A stretch of DNA of 64,000 nucleotides from Merluccius polli (GCA_030340625.1 JAOPHQ010005701.1:62001-126000); one strand, 5' to 3'. Positions 33,795 to 46,054 are shown, counted from the first letter of the stretch. Translations and numbers: made by a program. Notes: generated by a model from the sequence alone, not told the origin.

Positions 33795-36700
33795 ATACAA
33801 ATGCGTGACGTTCCCCCCAGGGGTCCTGGATGCTGAAGGTTCTTCGTTGGAGCGCTCTGAGGACTTCTTCGATGACCTGCGTGCGTTTCGATCCATGAAC
33901 AAAGACGAGTGCGTCTCCAGTCGGCCCGTCGGGTGAGTGGCGTGGACCTTGTGGCGTGCGCCAAGTCCCTGATTATGCCTCTTGAGGTCAATGTATTTGC
34001 GACGAATGAATGAATGCTCTGTATATTTGCTTTTTTTTAAAAATTGTCGTCTAATTACTAGGTTGTTGGAGGAGGGCCCGTCTGCCCAGCAGGTTTTAAC
34101 AGGCGGGGACAACCCAGAGAGCAGCATGGGCACGCATCAATGTAAGTGGGGGCGCTGGGACTCGATGGCTTCCCTTCTTCATGTCTCCCTTTTATCTTTC
34201 TTCCTTCCCTCATTAGATCCTTCCATCCTTCCATCTTTCCTTTCCTTCAGTCACTCCGTTCACTCATTCCTTCATTCATGATGAGCCAGAGTTGAATTGT
34301 GCTGCTGTGTGCTTGCGCCCCCCACCTCTCTCCAGGTACGTTCTGCTACAGGGTCAACAGCAGACTGTTCCCGGTCCCCCTGGACCCTCAGGAGTGTTGT
34401 CCCGTGTGCAGAAGACACAAATCCACTATTCCCCACACCGCCGCCCAGCCTGCGTTAGTCAGGTAACTTTGACATATATACACTCAAAGACGGATGGATG
34501 GTTGAATGTGTACCCTGAACATTAGCACCTGGTATACATGGTGTGTCAAGATTATATTTATCATATCTTGGCCCTCATCATGCTCTGTTCAGACCAACTG
34601 ACAAAATGGGTGCAACCCTAACTCAGTATCTTAAAAAGTAGTTTGTCCTATTGGCGACCGCTTCTGTTTACCTGCTGCAAGGCCCTACAATGTTTTGAAC
34701 TATGGTCATTCTTTTCCGGGGAATTTTACCTGTGGATTTCCTCATTCTTCAAAAATCTCCTATTGCTTTCCCTCCAGCTTTCTGATTGGCCGTCGGTGGC
34801 ACATGTTCAGTACTTATCTGTGTAGATTCCTGATTTTAAAGTCAAAGCTAAATTAGCATTATTGGCACAAATAACATACCAATCCAATTATAATTCAATG
34901 GTAAATAATAATTAGAAATAAGATTTGTTGTTAAAGGTGCAATATGTAGAATTAAGTGGCATCTCTTATACAAACATAGAATGATTGCAACGGTTTTTTT
35001 TTGTTTGTTTTTTATTATTATTGGGAGGGGTAGTAGAGGAAGGATGCTAAACAAAACAACTTTACAATCATTCTGTTTGTCTTGGCTCTTACTTTGATAT
35101 TCTGGGCTTGGTATCAAACGGCTGTAGAGAAACAAAGCCTTCACCATTGCATATTGTTGTTGAGAATAAAATAGGTTTGCTCACCAACGTTTAGTAGCTG
35201 GCCCGGGGGGGCGGAGTTACCCTACCTTTTACAATAATGTCCGCCCACCGTCCCTGGTGGGGACATCAGAACTGAAAATGACATTTATAGCAGCATAGCG
35301 CTACTGTGGTGGTGTATTAAGATAATCTCAATAGCAGTTTATCTAGTTTGAAAGTGTTTGTTTTTAAAAGTTAAAGATAGTGGATATTCAACAGATATTC
35401 ATGCTCTAAATGAGCGATGTGACATGGTGAACTACAGACGTGATCACCGGTATGAGTCCCGTGTGTCTAGCGGTGTCTCCCTGCTCAGGAGACGGAGGCA
35501 GCAGCACTTCTCTATAGAGCCATCGTTTGGTCAATATTTCTACACAATAGGCAAAGTACCCTGCCCTAAACCACAGCCTAACTAAAGTGCAATTAAACCG
35601 ATACATCTCACATTACAAAATGTTCAGAATGGGTATAACATTAAAATGTCTGTTGAGAAGTGTATCCCGCTGGCTCTACAAGGTGGGACGTTCCCGGCAG
35701 GATACAATACAATGTACTGTATCCTGCCGGGAACGTCCCACCTTCTAAACTGAATGTGACATGTATAGCAGCATAGCACTACTGTGGTGGTGTATTAAAA
35801 TAATCACACGTCTCTAGAGCATTTATGGCATCTGAAAGTGTTTATTTTTTAGTTAGAAAGATATTGGATATTCAACAGATATTCACACTCCAAATGACAG
35901 TGATCCGACGCTGGGAAATAAGGACGCGATCACAGCTATGAGTGATTGCGTAATTAAACCGGGAACGTCTCACATTACAAAATGTTATGAATGGATATAG
36001 CATTAAAATGGCTGTTTAGAAGTGTAACCTGCTAGCTCTACAACAGGAAAAACCAGGTAAAAAACTGTGTGGCCAGTGGAGCTCCAGTGTGAATGAACAC
36101 ATACTGCATACAGGTGACTTTCCATAACCAAAACGAGTACTCGTTGAGATTTGCACCGTGTATTAAATTAGTTTTCTGCTAGATGCCACTAAATTTTACA
36201 CATTGTACCTTTAATTACCTTGCTTGGTAAAATAAAGGATGATGAATAGTTATAGTTGTCCAATGGATCTAATAATGTTGTTGTTTGATAAATTGTTTAT
36301 TTGCTTTTATCAGGGTCAGCATCCCACGCTCCACACTCGTGCCAGTGTACGAATATAAAGCCCATCGCCGGCGCAGTTTTGACCCATCTGATAGTCTGGG
36401 TTTACCATCAGTGAGTGATTTAATTTTTTTTATTTGTAGTAGTTTCTAATTACTTTTGTGCAAACTTAATGATTTGACTTATTTGATTAATCTTTGATCA
36501 AGCATATAATCGCTTAAACCAATTTGACCTGTTCTTGATGGATTCTACAACTTGCGTTGCCCTAGCACTGTCTGTCAGGCTGGGCCAATACGGGCCACAC
36601 CACGACCCCACAGGCCGACAATCTGGATCTGCGGAGCAGTCTTAACGTGAACAAAACCGCTGACCTCCTCTGGCAGACCGACATGGTAAGACGTTGCAAA

Positions 36701-37165
36701 CTTTGACTCATGAGCCGTGGCTGGACATGGAGTGTGTGATAGAGTTATTGTTATGTTTTAACATTACTATACAAAAAATGTTCATGTCATTCCAGAAATG
36801 TACGACTGGCACACTGGCAGATAATAGTGCTAATAGTAATAATAATGTAGGCTAATGGTGAACATACTACTAGTAGGGTAGAGTGAAAGAAGAATCTGTT
36901 TATTTGCATTCAATTGATCAAGTAATGATTGAATCTGATCTCATGTAAAAACATGCGTATCCAACGGGCCAACACATTATTTTTGATTTAGAAATACAAA
37001 CTGATGGTGTGTACTGTCTTTTGTCAGGACTCTTCTCTGTCAGGGGGGTCTGGCTGTCGGCATGGCGACCAGCCTGCGGCCGTATCCCGACTGGCTCGAT
37101 ACAACTTCCAGCACCTCTCTCCGAAAAGGAAATACACACGCGATACGTCCTTCCATGTGTACTGA
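32916..37165 (+). CDS. miip: Migration and invasion-inhibitory protein, nine coding exons
   Basis: Exons: 32916-33159, 33316-33371, 33566-33674, 33821-33932, 34062-34141, 34336-34462, 36314-36410, 36566-36685, 37028-37165. They total 1083 nt (360 residues) in one continuous frame with matching splice phases. Family landmarks: AKPAVTF near the end of exon 1, LLGYDWIAG at the exon 3/4 junction, NKDEC in exon 4, CYRVNSRLFPVPLDP in exon 6, RVSIPRSTL and RRRSFDPSD in exon 7, LSGWANTG in exon 8. MIIP in mammals binds IGFBP2 and HDAC6 and restrains cell migration; its role here is inferred. The N-terminus is the least certain part: the start at 32916 begins a frame carrying three GDGTGVGRGP units, and the leucine-rich N-terminal segment of human MIIP was not found. 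AATAAA at 37485-37490 is a good polyadenylation signal. Confidence 0.9.
32977..33073 (+). repeat. 30-bp tandem repeat inside miip exon 1
   Basis: Two 30-bp units of GACGGTACCGGGGTGGGCCG type and a third with a 6-bp GGTACC insertion. The unit length is a multiple of three, so it encodes GDGTGVGRGP repeats in frame. Confidence 0.85.
33727..33793. repeat. CA microsatellite in miip intron 3
   Basis: About 33 CA units, ending about 18 bases before the pyrimidine-rich acceptor of the exon at 33821. Confidence 0.95.
34931..36214. mobile_element. TTAA-flanked DNA transposon in miip intron 6
   Basis: Left end TTAAAGGTGCAATATGTAGA and right end ACACATTGTACCTTTAA are imperfect terminal inverted repeats, extending about 34 bp to a shared GTGGCATCT, and both sides terminate in TTAA, the target of piggyBac/Kolobok-type elements. 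The interior contains direct repeats (about 35265-35410 and 35745-35890, sharing TATAGCAGCATAGC and GGATATTCAACAGATATTCA) and a perfect 27-bp palindrome arm pair at 35680-35744. No transposase frame is visible, so it is non-autonomous. Related sequence in opposite orientation lies near 56480-56960. Confidence 0.75.
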
Positions 37166-38200
37166 CAACCCTCTGATTCCTACCTGTGACCTTTTATTTC
37201 AGATAATGTATCAATTCAATTATGTTTTCGTATCAAACTAGCACTCTGGTTTACATTTTGTGAACACGTGAAAATATCCACAATGTGGTGTAGATCTTAT
37301 CTTACATTTGTAACTATGAATGAAAAGGTTAAATGACCTTGTTTTAACCGTTGCGGTTAGTGATTGAGTATTTGTTATGGCCCGCTGCCACTTTCCTGTG
37401 TGGTCCTGTATCTTAGAATAATGCAATGTGTGTCTGGGTATTTGAAAACACATAATTTAAGTAATAACCAAGATTGTGATTTTCAATAAACTTTTGAATA
37501 GTTTTGATGAGAAATGTGCCATCTCAGGCAGTCGTACAGTCACTTCCTTTTTTAAACTTCCCTTCAAAGTTTCCTTGCAACAACACAGGAACTCACAAGT
37601 TAGATCGATGGTTGTCGTCACCATGATGGGTGTAGCCTTGCTCTCTGTCAAAAAGAGATTTACTTCATTCAGTGCTTTTTCATGTTTAAGTAATACTACA
37701 CACAATATAGGCCTTATAAATGTTATTTAGTGCAATGATGTACTTTTTACATTAAAATCAAAATAATGAAAGTTAAAATATGCACAGTTGTATGTTAAGA
37801 CATGTGAATTGAATGTTCACTTACCATTTACTCTAGCTTGAATACTTATCACTGTTTTTCTCCCAGTCCTTGTATTGCTTGTTTGAAGGATTACAATATT
37901 AAAGGGGTAGTTCTCATTATTTTAAGTGGGGTTGTATGAGGTACTTATCTATAGTCAGTGTATTACAGTAGAAGGCGGTCGGCGGCCCCAGTTTGGAGAA
38001 GCAGACAGCTGTACCAGCACAGACACTAAGCAATGTACTGCTGTGAACAAAAGGCCCACCTAAAGCAATCTGTCAGTTGAAGTGTACGCTATGTAAGTAA
38101 TATTCTCATGGATCAGACGCTGGTTGCCGTTGCCATCAGTACTCTTTATATAGAAGCTGAAGAGGAGGCTGCGAAATGCATTCTGGGATATTTGGCCGTC
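37166..38200. other. miip 3' UTR and intergenic DNA
   Basis: The miip 3' UTR probably ends shortly after AATAAA at 37485-37490. The rest has no recognised gene. Confidence 0.5.
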
Positions 38201-38245
38201 CCAAGTCCACACAAGTCGCCTCCCGATGCATCCTCGATAAAGGGT

Positions 38246-38540
38246 TAGTACACACGTACACACATACACATGTACACAATTACACAAGTACACACATACA
38301 CAAGTCTTACACACATACACAAGTACACACATACACACATGCACAAGTACACACATACACAAGTCCACAAGTACACACATGCACAAGTACACACATACAC
38401 AAGTACACACATACACAAGTACACATGTACACAAGTCCACACATACACAAGTCCACACATACAAAACTACACACGTACACACATACACAAGTACACACAC
38501 ATACACAAGTACACACATACACAAGTCCACACGTACAGTC
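38246..38540. repeat. ACACATACACAAGT-type minisatellite
   Basis: About 295 bases of interlocked 10-14-bp units such as ACACATACACAAGT and ACACATGCACAAGT. Variable unit lengths and lack of unique spacers exclude a CRISPR array. Valine/Cys and Tyr/His-rich open frames through it are artefacts. Confidence 0.9.
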
Positions 38541-38671
38541 AAGAAGGCAGATTGAGAAACGCCTACTGACTATTGTAAGTACCGCATACAACTACGGTGG
38601 CCCTGAGGTGCAAATCACATTTGAGAGAACAACTTTTAACACAGAGGCCGTTTCTGCTTTAAAGTCAACCA

Positions 38672-39209
38672 CTAGCCTGGCAAGCCAGACCCACATCAGA
38701 AAGATGTAAGGTCTGGCTCAGCTCCATTGGCAGTGTGGGCGGGATAAACGGTTGTCTTTCAAGTTCCCTCTGCACGCAATAGGATAGCGCTACAACCAAT
38801 CAGAGCAACGAAGAAGGTGACGTAGTCAGAGCGACGGCTCTGACTACGTAATTAATCAAAACTCCGAATACATATTTATTTTCGAGGAAAGACTTCAGTG
38901 CCGTTCTTTGTTCTTTTCTCAAATAAAATGTTAACTTAAAGTCTTGAAGAGTCGCGGCCAAAGCCGAGTGGAAAGACAGCCGTTCGCCAGCAGCAGCAGC
39001 AGCCATTGTTTACATATTGTTTACCTCTAACACGGAACCGTCGCAACTCTGTCGTCATGGTAGCCCGGCTTTCGACTCCGCCCCTCACGCTGTGATTGGT
39101 CAGACATACTTCTTGGTGTTTCCAGCACCAAAAAGCGGACGGAGCCGTGCTAGACCTAGCTGCCAAATAAATGTGCTGCCGCTAGGGGGTGTCTAGAGTT
39201 CTAGGCTAG
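38672..39209. mobile_element. MITE with CTAGCCT ends and 7-bp flanking repeats
   Basis: Ends CTAGCCTGG and CTAGGCTAG are inverted, and identical TCAACCA repeats flank them at 38665-38671 and 39210-39216. The interior has a CCAATCAGAG block, a hairpin at about 38818-38851 (GACGTAGTCAGAGC paired with its complement) and no long frame. Superfamily not assigned. Confidence 0.7.
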
Positions 39210-39216
39210 TCAACCA

Positions 39217-40015
39217 CATCTGTATCCAAACATCTGTCTGTCTCCTCGGTCCTAACTGTTTTAAGCCTGCTTTCAGGCTCCGCAGGACATGTTAATGTCA
39301 TGTTAATGTCATGTCATGTTGAAGGCATAGATCTACATCATATGAATGTCCCCTGTTAACATATCCCCTTATGATTACAATCTCCTCCTTTTCTCAAATG
39401 TCGTGTTTTGTGAAATGTTATGTTTTGTGAAATGTCGTGTTTTCTTAAATGTCGTGTTCTGTGAAATGTCGTTGTTTTTTGTGAGATATTGTGTTTAAAT
39501 GTCGTTGTGATTCACTTCAGCGCCTCCATATTCAACCCCACTTCAATACAAATCAGAAGTATCCCTTTAAATGTCAGATAGCGGTGGACGGTTACGTAAT
39601 CTACCGAAAACACACAAGTCACAATACAGCGGTTTCCCAAAAACTTTGTTGTGGCTAATCTGACCAAATAAACATTCACGGCATACATTATCAAATGCAA
39701 TCTATTATTTTAGCATATATATATTGAGAGCATATTTGAAACGTGTTAAAAGCAACACATACAGGTGTTTAATTCCATATGTTATGGTCTTGCCTATAAG
39801 CGCCTTAATTGTGAGTTGTGTTAAGATGAATTGTTAGCTCCGTTGTTAATGGACTTTGTTTGTGTGATATAGTTTTGACGTTGTACGCTTTCGGTTTCAG
39901 ATAAGCCCGTTGTCCACAAAACACTTCCCGAGGAGCATTACAGGAAGAAGGCAGACACGAAGTCTGCCAGTCTGTAGCTTTGATCAGTAACGTGTAATAC
40001 CTGCAAGACTAGCTG
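39217..40015. other. Intergenic upstream of the TNF receptor gene
   Basis: No gene recognised. There is a short ATGTCGTGTTTTGTGAA-type tandem repeat at about 39398-39500. Confidence 0.4.
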
Positions 40016-40475
40016 GACTGAGGTCTGGTCCTGGAGCTGAGCTGAGGTCTGGTCCTGTAGTTGAGCTGAGGTCTGGTCCTGTAGTTGGACTGAGGTCTGG
40101 TCCTGTAGTTGGACTGAGGTCTGGTCCTGTAGTTGAGCTGAGGTCTGGTCCTGTAGTTGGACTGAGGTATGGTCCTGTAGCTGAGCTGAGGTATGGTCCT
40201 GTAGTTGGACTGAGGTCTGGTCCTGTAGCTGAACTGAGGTCTGGTCCTGGTCCTGAGCTGAGGTCTGGTCCTGGAGCTGAGGTCTGGTCCTGGTCCTGAG
40301 CTGAGGTCTGGTCCTGGTCCTGAGCTGAGGTCCTGGTCCTGAGCTGAGGTCTGGTCCTGGAGCTGAGGTCTGGTCCTGGTCCTGAGCTGAGGTCTGGTCC
40401 TGGAGCTGAGGTCTGGTCCTGTAGTTGGACTGAGGTCTGGTCCTGAGCTGAGGTCTGGTCCTGGTCCTGAGCTGA
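40016..40475. repeat. 24-bp minisatellite directly upstream of the receptor start codon
   Basis: About 18 units related to CTGAGGTCTGGTCCTGTAGT plus 4 bases, ending about 58 bases before the ATG at 40533. The 24-bp period keeps an open frame on the minus strand (8-residue repeats of the SNYRTRPQ type), which is why a long apparent protein is seen there. It probably lies in the promoter or 5' UTR. Confidence 0.9.
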
Positions 40476-40532
40476 GCCGAGCCTGCTGGGTCCGCCTCAC
40501 CGACCCGCTCGGTGTCTGCACAACGGCAGCGA

Positions 40533-41061
40533 ATGCAAGTCGCGCTAGTGGCTGTCATATTGGCAGCATATCAGGTAGGATGTTATTGCCTATTATTTAT
40601 ATTATTTATCTGTTTTCTGGATCTATTGACCGTTTGGAAGAACCAAACTGCAGTCATTCAGCTCCACTAAAACTGTCACCGAAGTGTGCAAAGTAATGCT
40701 CAACTATTTTTTGAAACGTTGCCGAAATGCAAGAAGCCCTTACACAATGCTGTTGCTTTTACATACACTAGTATAGTTCTTATTTTTAATTAACTGAACA
40801 TAACCTATACTGATACAGTAGATACTGATACATTTTTGTATTTTTATGAAATGATTTATTCAACTTTATCATTAAATACAATTGAACATTATTATCATTA
40901 TTGTTATATTATTATTAATTATTATTTTGATGTGTAAACATCAAAATAATAATTAATAATAACACAATAATAATAATATACTAATATATATTAATAATAA
41001 TATATATTTAATAAAAAATAAATAAAAAATAAATAAAAAATAAATATATAATATATATATA

Positions 41062-41116
<55 letters not shown>

Positions 41117-43774
41117 CGTCAATATCAATAATTGGCCTATAATTATCAGCTAGTAAGCAAGTGGTGAACGATGAGACCATCTTTCTTTAAGTGCATTGTT
41201 TTAAGTGTCATTTCATGTGAAAACATTAACACACAGATACTTAGCCAACAATAGCAGCCTAGCTACTTGACATGCAGCCAACATGAAAAGGAAATAGCTG
41301 TGTTCCTCCAGCAGCTCTGGGCGGGAAACAACTCGCCGCTTTATCGTCTTTATCACCAGACTTACAGCATTTCCTCGAAGAAACACTTCCCCATACTTGT
41401 GCTGCTGCACCAATTTCCTGTTATAGGAGGCATGCAGTTGCAAATGTTAATGCGGGGCGTTGCTGCTTGTAGGACTACTTGATACAGAACTGATGCTGAG
41501 CACATTGTACAGACAGTGTGTGTGTGCAGAAATATGTTTACTAATTCTGCCCTTTAACAATGTGTGTGTGTGTGTGTGTGTGTGTATACAACATACAGTA
41601 TATTAGTAGTTGTTTCTAGGAATGCAACTCTTCTGTTTCAAATATTTTTATTGTGGAAAATAGTCATCATCTTACAAAGCATCCACTTCAACATATATCC
41701 TTTTTCTTTTTTTAAACAAACAGCAACATATAACATAACATTAAAGTATACAGCAGAGTGAAATGCAATAATTATGTCGTATCAGCTCTAGAATTTGCCT
41801 TCACATCACAGTGCCAAATTAACAGTAAAACTATAGTAATGCAACTCTTAATCAAGACATAAAATACTTCCCTGAACTGTTTCTTTCTATTACTGCAGGT
41901 TGACTCTCTCTCGCTGCCATATCCTGGGCCATGTCAAAACCCCAAGACAGAATACAATGTGGGGGATACGTGCTGCAGCCGGTGTCCCCCAGGTGAAATA
42001 ATTACACACACACACACATGCTCACTGTATCACCAATAATCAATAATCACGCCTATCACTTCTATTACCACATATTTCGTCTAAGAAGTAAAGACGTTTG
42101 ATAATATGGTTTTATATACAAAATACATCACATACATCACAAAATATATAGTAATCAAATATGGATATGACTATTAGTTTTATTTACAATGAGAATGAAG
42201 ACAGCACAAGCTCTCTACTGCCTCTCGTCATGCAGCTCCACCCGCTCCACCTCCTTTATGTGATTCCACTATTGATTAACTGACCACTTACTACACAATA
42301 CTAAAGCTATACGCGTCAGAACCACTGTGGTCCTCATGCTTGGACCACAGACAAAACTGTCAACTCATTTGTCTTCGTGACACGGTGACGAACAGTGGTT
42401 GTAGAGAAGATATCAATACATGTCAATACACACTGTGGATAGACTGAACAAGGGAGGGAGCACAGTGAACAGACTCAGGGCTCACTCAGGTAAGGATCAT
42501 CAGACACACTTGACGTCATCAGGGGTGGTGATGCCGGTGTGAAACATGCATATACACCAATATAAAAACACTTCCCCCTCGCTGGTGTTACCGTAACCCG
42601 AGGTAACTCGTGCACATAACTGGAATCGTGTGTTGAAGTGGTGATTTTCTTGCAGGAAGCAAACTGAAAGTGAGATGTAATGAAACCGCTGACAGTGTGT
42701 GTGAACCTTGTCCGCGCCGCCAGTATACGGGGGGGTGGAACTACAAGCGACAGTGCTCTTCCTGTCCCGAGTGTAAAGAAAGTGAGTAATGAGCACAGAC
42801 CTTACTATTCCCTAACAGTTTAGCACTGCTAAACATGTATGGCTTCATTTTAGGTTTGACCAGTTCTTTAGTGTAGTATTGATGTATATTGTATGTAGAG
42901 TTTCTTTTTTTTTTTAACTTAACTTATTTCCTAAGCTGGTATGGTACATTTTATAATTATTTTGGGCTGAGAGAGTGCAAACAGGGCAAACAGCATTTCA
43001 TTGCACTTTATAGTACATTGTACTCTATTTTGCACATGACAAATAAAACTTGAACTTGAACTTCAACTAGTGTCAATCAGTAGGACAAAGGGTTCAGTCA
43101 GAAAAAATGTCAGACAAACTGACCGACAGACTCAAGTTACAGTTCTGAATTGGTATGTGAACTGTTTTGTTGTGCTAATGAAACTCAACTCACTTTTTTT
43201 TTCTTTTCTTTTTTTTAAGTGAGTGAAAGCGGAAGTGACCGCTTTTTCTGTGATGGAAGCTTTTGGAAACTGTTTAAATGTAATTCATTTTAATCCCCAT
43301 GTACTGCTGTATCTAATATTTAATATATACATGTCCATCCAGGTAGAGGTATGCAATATTTGCAGCACTGCACTGCAAATACCACGTCCATGTGTGGGTG
43401 CAAGCCTGGATGGTTCTGCACCCTGGGATATAAAGACCCACTACTGTGAAACAGAGTGTTACAAATACAAGTTGTGCAAGCCTGGTCATGGAGTCTTGAA
43501 GCAAGGTTATGTTTTATTCTATAAAGCACAACCACAAGTGACATACAAACAACATTTCTGGTGGCAAGGTTAAGACGTGTACCATTCACAGCTAACTGAA
43601 GGGGATTTTTTTTAAAATTGATTTCAGGGACTGCAGAGTCAAACGTGGTGTGCTCAATTTGTAAAGATGGAACCTTTTCTGATGAGGACTCCTACACACA
43701 ATCCTGCAAACCTCATACAAGGTGAGCAAAACCTCATCTGCAAAAATCATGAGTGCTTTAATTGCATGTGAACC

Positions 43775-43817
<43 letters not shown>

Positions 43818-44792
43818 TCCCTCTGAAGGTGTCAGGAAGCGGTGGTGAAACAGGGCAATGCTACCTCGGACACAGTGTGTGAACTGACTGCATACACCAC
43901 GACGACTCAGAGCCCCACAACAGAGACACAGTCTCCTGTGGTGTACACACCTATAAGTCTATTAAACGCTTCCATTCCCACGAAACCCAATTTGTCATCT
44001 GAGCCAGTGATTGTGAAAAGTAACTATCCAACGGAACCGCCAGTGAGCCCTAACGTAACACTAGGTTGGCTAATTCATTTAATGACTACAACGACTATAA
44101 CATTGTGATCTTATCCCTTTTTGAAATATTAACGTGTGTGTGTGTGTGTGTGTGTTTGTCTTATCCAACTATTAGTTACCGCCATAGTCATTGGCTGTGT
44201 TTTTCTCATTATCATCATCATCATCCTGGTTGTGCTGTGGAAATCTAAAATCATTAACAGGAAAGGTAATACTAGATGCCGTAAGATTGTAGTCATCCTT
44301 TGCATTGTAACAATATACAAACTTAAAAATGTAAAATGTTATATTTATGTTGAAAGGTTATATCTTTTGTTCATGAAACTTTTCATGAATGCTTGTCCAA
44401 TAGTGAGTAAAAGCAAATTGAGATTGTGTTATACACTACAGTATATATACTTGAAATATCAACTAGTTGTCTCTATGTATCAACTATCAACTCATTGCAT
44501 TTCGTTCATATTTACAGTGTAAATCTGATCTCTTTACAGATACAAATGGAAACTGTGAGACGGTTGATAGCGTAAGCATCCTTTTTTCACTGCTACTTCA
44601 ATACACACCTTGTTCTTTTGTATTATGCAGACTGTGACTCCTCTTTCCCTCCTCTTCTGCCTGCAGATGCAGTTGGAACTCACTTGGTTGATGGAAAATC
44701 AGAAACCCGGCACTGGCGTCAGTAATGCCCCCAACAAACCTTTAGCAGGGATGGGGGACCCCCGTGGCATGGAACATGTGTCTTTAGTGTAA
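40533..44792 (+). CDS. TNF receptor superfamily member (TNFRSF1B-like ectodomain), nine exons, frameshift in exon 4
   Basis: Exons: 40533-40574, 41899-41992, 42656-42781, 43343-43505, 43628-43721, 43829-44064, 44176-44265, 44540-44571, 44667-44792. Ignoring one surplus base the product is about 333 residues. Exon 1 gives the signal peptide MQVALVAVILAAYQ; exons 2-6 carry cysteine-rich TNFR repeats (CCSRCPPGSKLKVRC, DSVCEPCP, CTANTTSMCGCKPGWFC, SNVVCSICKDGTFS, DTVCE); exon 6 then a Thr/Ser/Pro stalk with TTTTQSPTTETQSP; exon 7 the transmembrane segment (about AIVIGCVFLIIIIIILVVLW); exons 8-9 a tail of about 60 residues without a death domain. CRD spacing and the neighbouring miip suggest TNFRSF1B, but that receptor has a much longer tail; TNFRSF14 is another possibility. 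Exon 4 has one base too many near 43441, creating a stop at 43447-43449. An AATAAA near 45267 could end the transcript. Confidence 0.85.
40910..40961. repeat. 24-bp perfect inverted repeat, 4-base loop
   Basis: Arms 40910-40933 and 40938-40961 are exact complements (AT-rich, ending TTTTGATGT / ACATCAAAA). It lies in intron 1 of the receptor gene, followed by an AT microsatellite (about 41056-41115). Confidence 0.9.
43781..43822. repeat. CT microsatellite serving as polypyrimidine tract
   Basis: A CT repeat runs straight into the acceptor of receptor exon 6 (AG at 43827-43828). Confidence 0.9.
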
Positions 44793-46054
44793 CAACAGTA
44801 TTGTATGTTGTGCATGTGTAGCACGGACGCTTTTAAGTAGTGCGACACACACAAGCAGAGGATGCCTATAGTTACCCATAATACTCCGTAAAAGAAGTCA
44901 ACTGATTATTTCCGCACTATAACCCTGTGGAGTGTGTGTGGTTGACAGCTGGTTTACAGCCTCACCTGGCCTGAGTCAGACTGAAGAGACTCTGGGGCCG
45001 GGGGGGGGGGGGGGGGGGGGATGCACACCTGTGGTGCAGAGCAATCATGGCCCCCAGGATAAACCAGCTATCACCACACACACTCGACACTAGCCGTCTC
45101 AGGATTACTGTCGAATGTCCGACGGGTGGAAACAGTCTCCCAAAAGACTGTTCCCTCAGGTGTATTTTCACGCTCGCATCACTTATGTTATGTATATTGT
45201 ATATACATCTCACACAATGCGATCAAGCATTAATTAATGTATGTATTTACTTCCAAAGGCCATATTAATAAAAACTAAGTCATGACAATCATGTTTTACC
45301 ACTTTCACTGTCTCCAAAATCAATACATCAAATGCAACTCCAAATGCTGAAGATAAAGTGTTAAAGAGACACTAAACGTGAGGCTAAATAAAAAAAAATA
45401 TCCTGATTTAATTTCCAGCCCAGCATTATGCGAAGACCTGCCCCTACTCTGCCTCTGGTTGCCTAGTACTCGTTGCCTTCGTTGGTTAGATCGATTAAGG
45501 TAAAAATATCACTCAGAGCCAATCAAAGGTCTCCCTCTCTATTCCCTCTATTGGTGGGTGGGCGCCCCCTGGTGCTCAGCGCCAGCTCCTCTGCCGGTGT
45601 GAGGTCCTCAGGTGAGGTCCACAGGTGGAGGTCCTCAGGTGAGGTCCTCTGGTGAGGTCCCCCACCAGTGGCAATGGCAGCAGTCTTTTTTTGGTGGCTA
45701 CAATGGTACATATTTACAGCTCAACAACTATTTTCACAAATACATTTCACATTTTCATTATAGGCTACTTACCACTCTGAAAAATGTTTTTATAATTAAG
45801 AGACAAGAGAAGAACTTTAGATGTTTTTTTTGTTGATTTTTGAAACATTTAAGTGGAATAATATTTCGCCCAACACAGGACTGTGCAACTCGCTGGGGCG
45901 CCAAGCAAAACAATGATCGAGAGGATGTTAGAGCAGAAGCAGGCAATCAACCGTAAAGCCAAAGTGAGCCTACATCACGCTACAATGTGGAAGCCAGGCT
46001 TTAAAAAAAAAAAAAAATTAGTTTCGGATTTGGGCTATTTGGTTCCCTTTTGAA
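44793..46054. other. Receptor 3' UTR and intergenic DNA with transposon remnants
   Basis: Includes a G run at about 45000-45020, an AATAAA near 45267 and repeat-like CpG-containing DNA at 45.36-45.7 kb. A plus-strand phrase at about 45880-45957 translates to KTMIERMLEQKQAINRK, similar to part of ZBED/hAT transposases; this is only a fragment and a tentative call. Confidence 0.4.
45880..45957 (+). pseudogene. Possible hAT/ZBED transposase fragment
   Basis: The frame from 45880 reads IERMLEQKQAI, resembling the MLERxLEQ segment near the C-terminal half of hAT transposases and ZBED proteins. It is about 26 codons, with no further domain visible on either side. Confidence 0.3.

Noticed and set aside
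33723..34133. 136-codon minus-strand frame opposite miip exons
   Set aside because: Combines a GT repeat with the reverse of miip exons; no independent support.
38246..38540. Regular repeat that might suggest a CRISPR array
   Set aside because: Units are 10-14 bp, directly adjacent, without unique spacers; it is a eukaryotic minisatellite.
38060..38709. Cys/Val-rich and His/Tyr/Thr-rich frames of 94-177 codons on both strands
   Set aside because: Shadow frames of the ACACATACACAAGT minisatellite.
39938..40558. Long minus-strand open frame of 206 codons rich in Gln, Thr and Arg
   Set aside because: It is produced by a 24-bp minisatellite whose period is a multiple of three; no start context, domain or splice support, and it overlaps the receptor signal exon on the other strand.
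44136..44522. 128-codon frame covering the receptor transmembrane exon
   Set aside because: Only the 30 codons of exon 7 are real; the rest is intron read-through.
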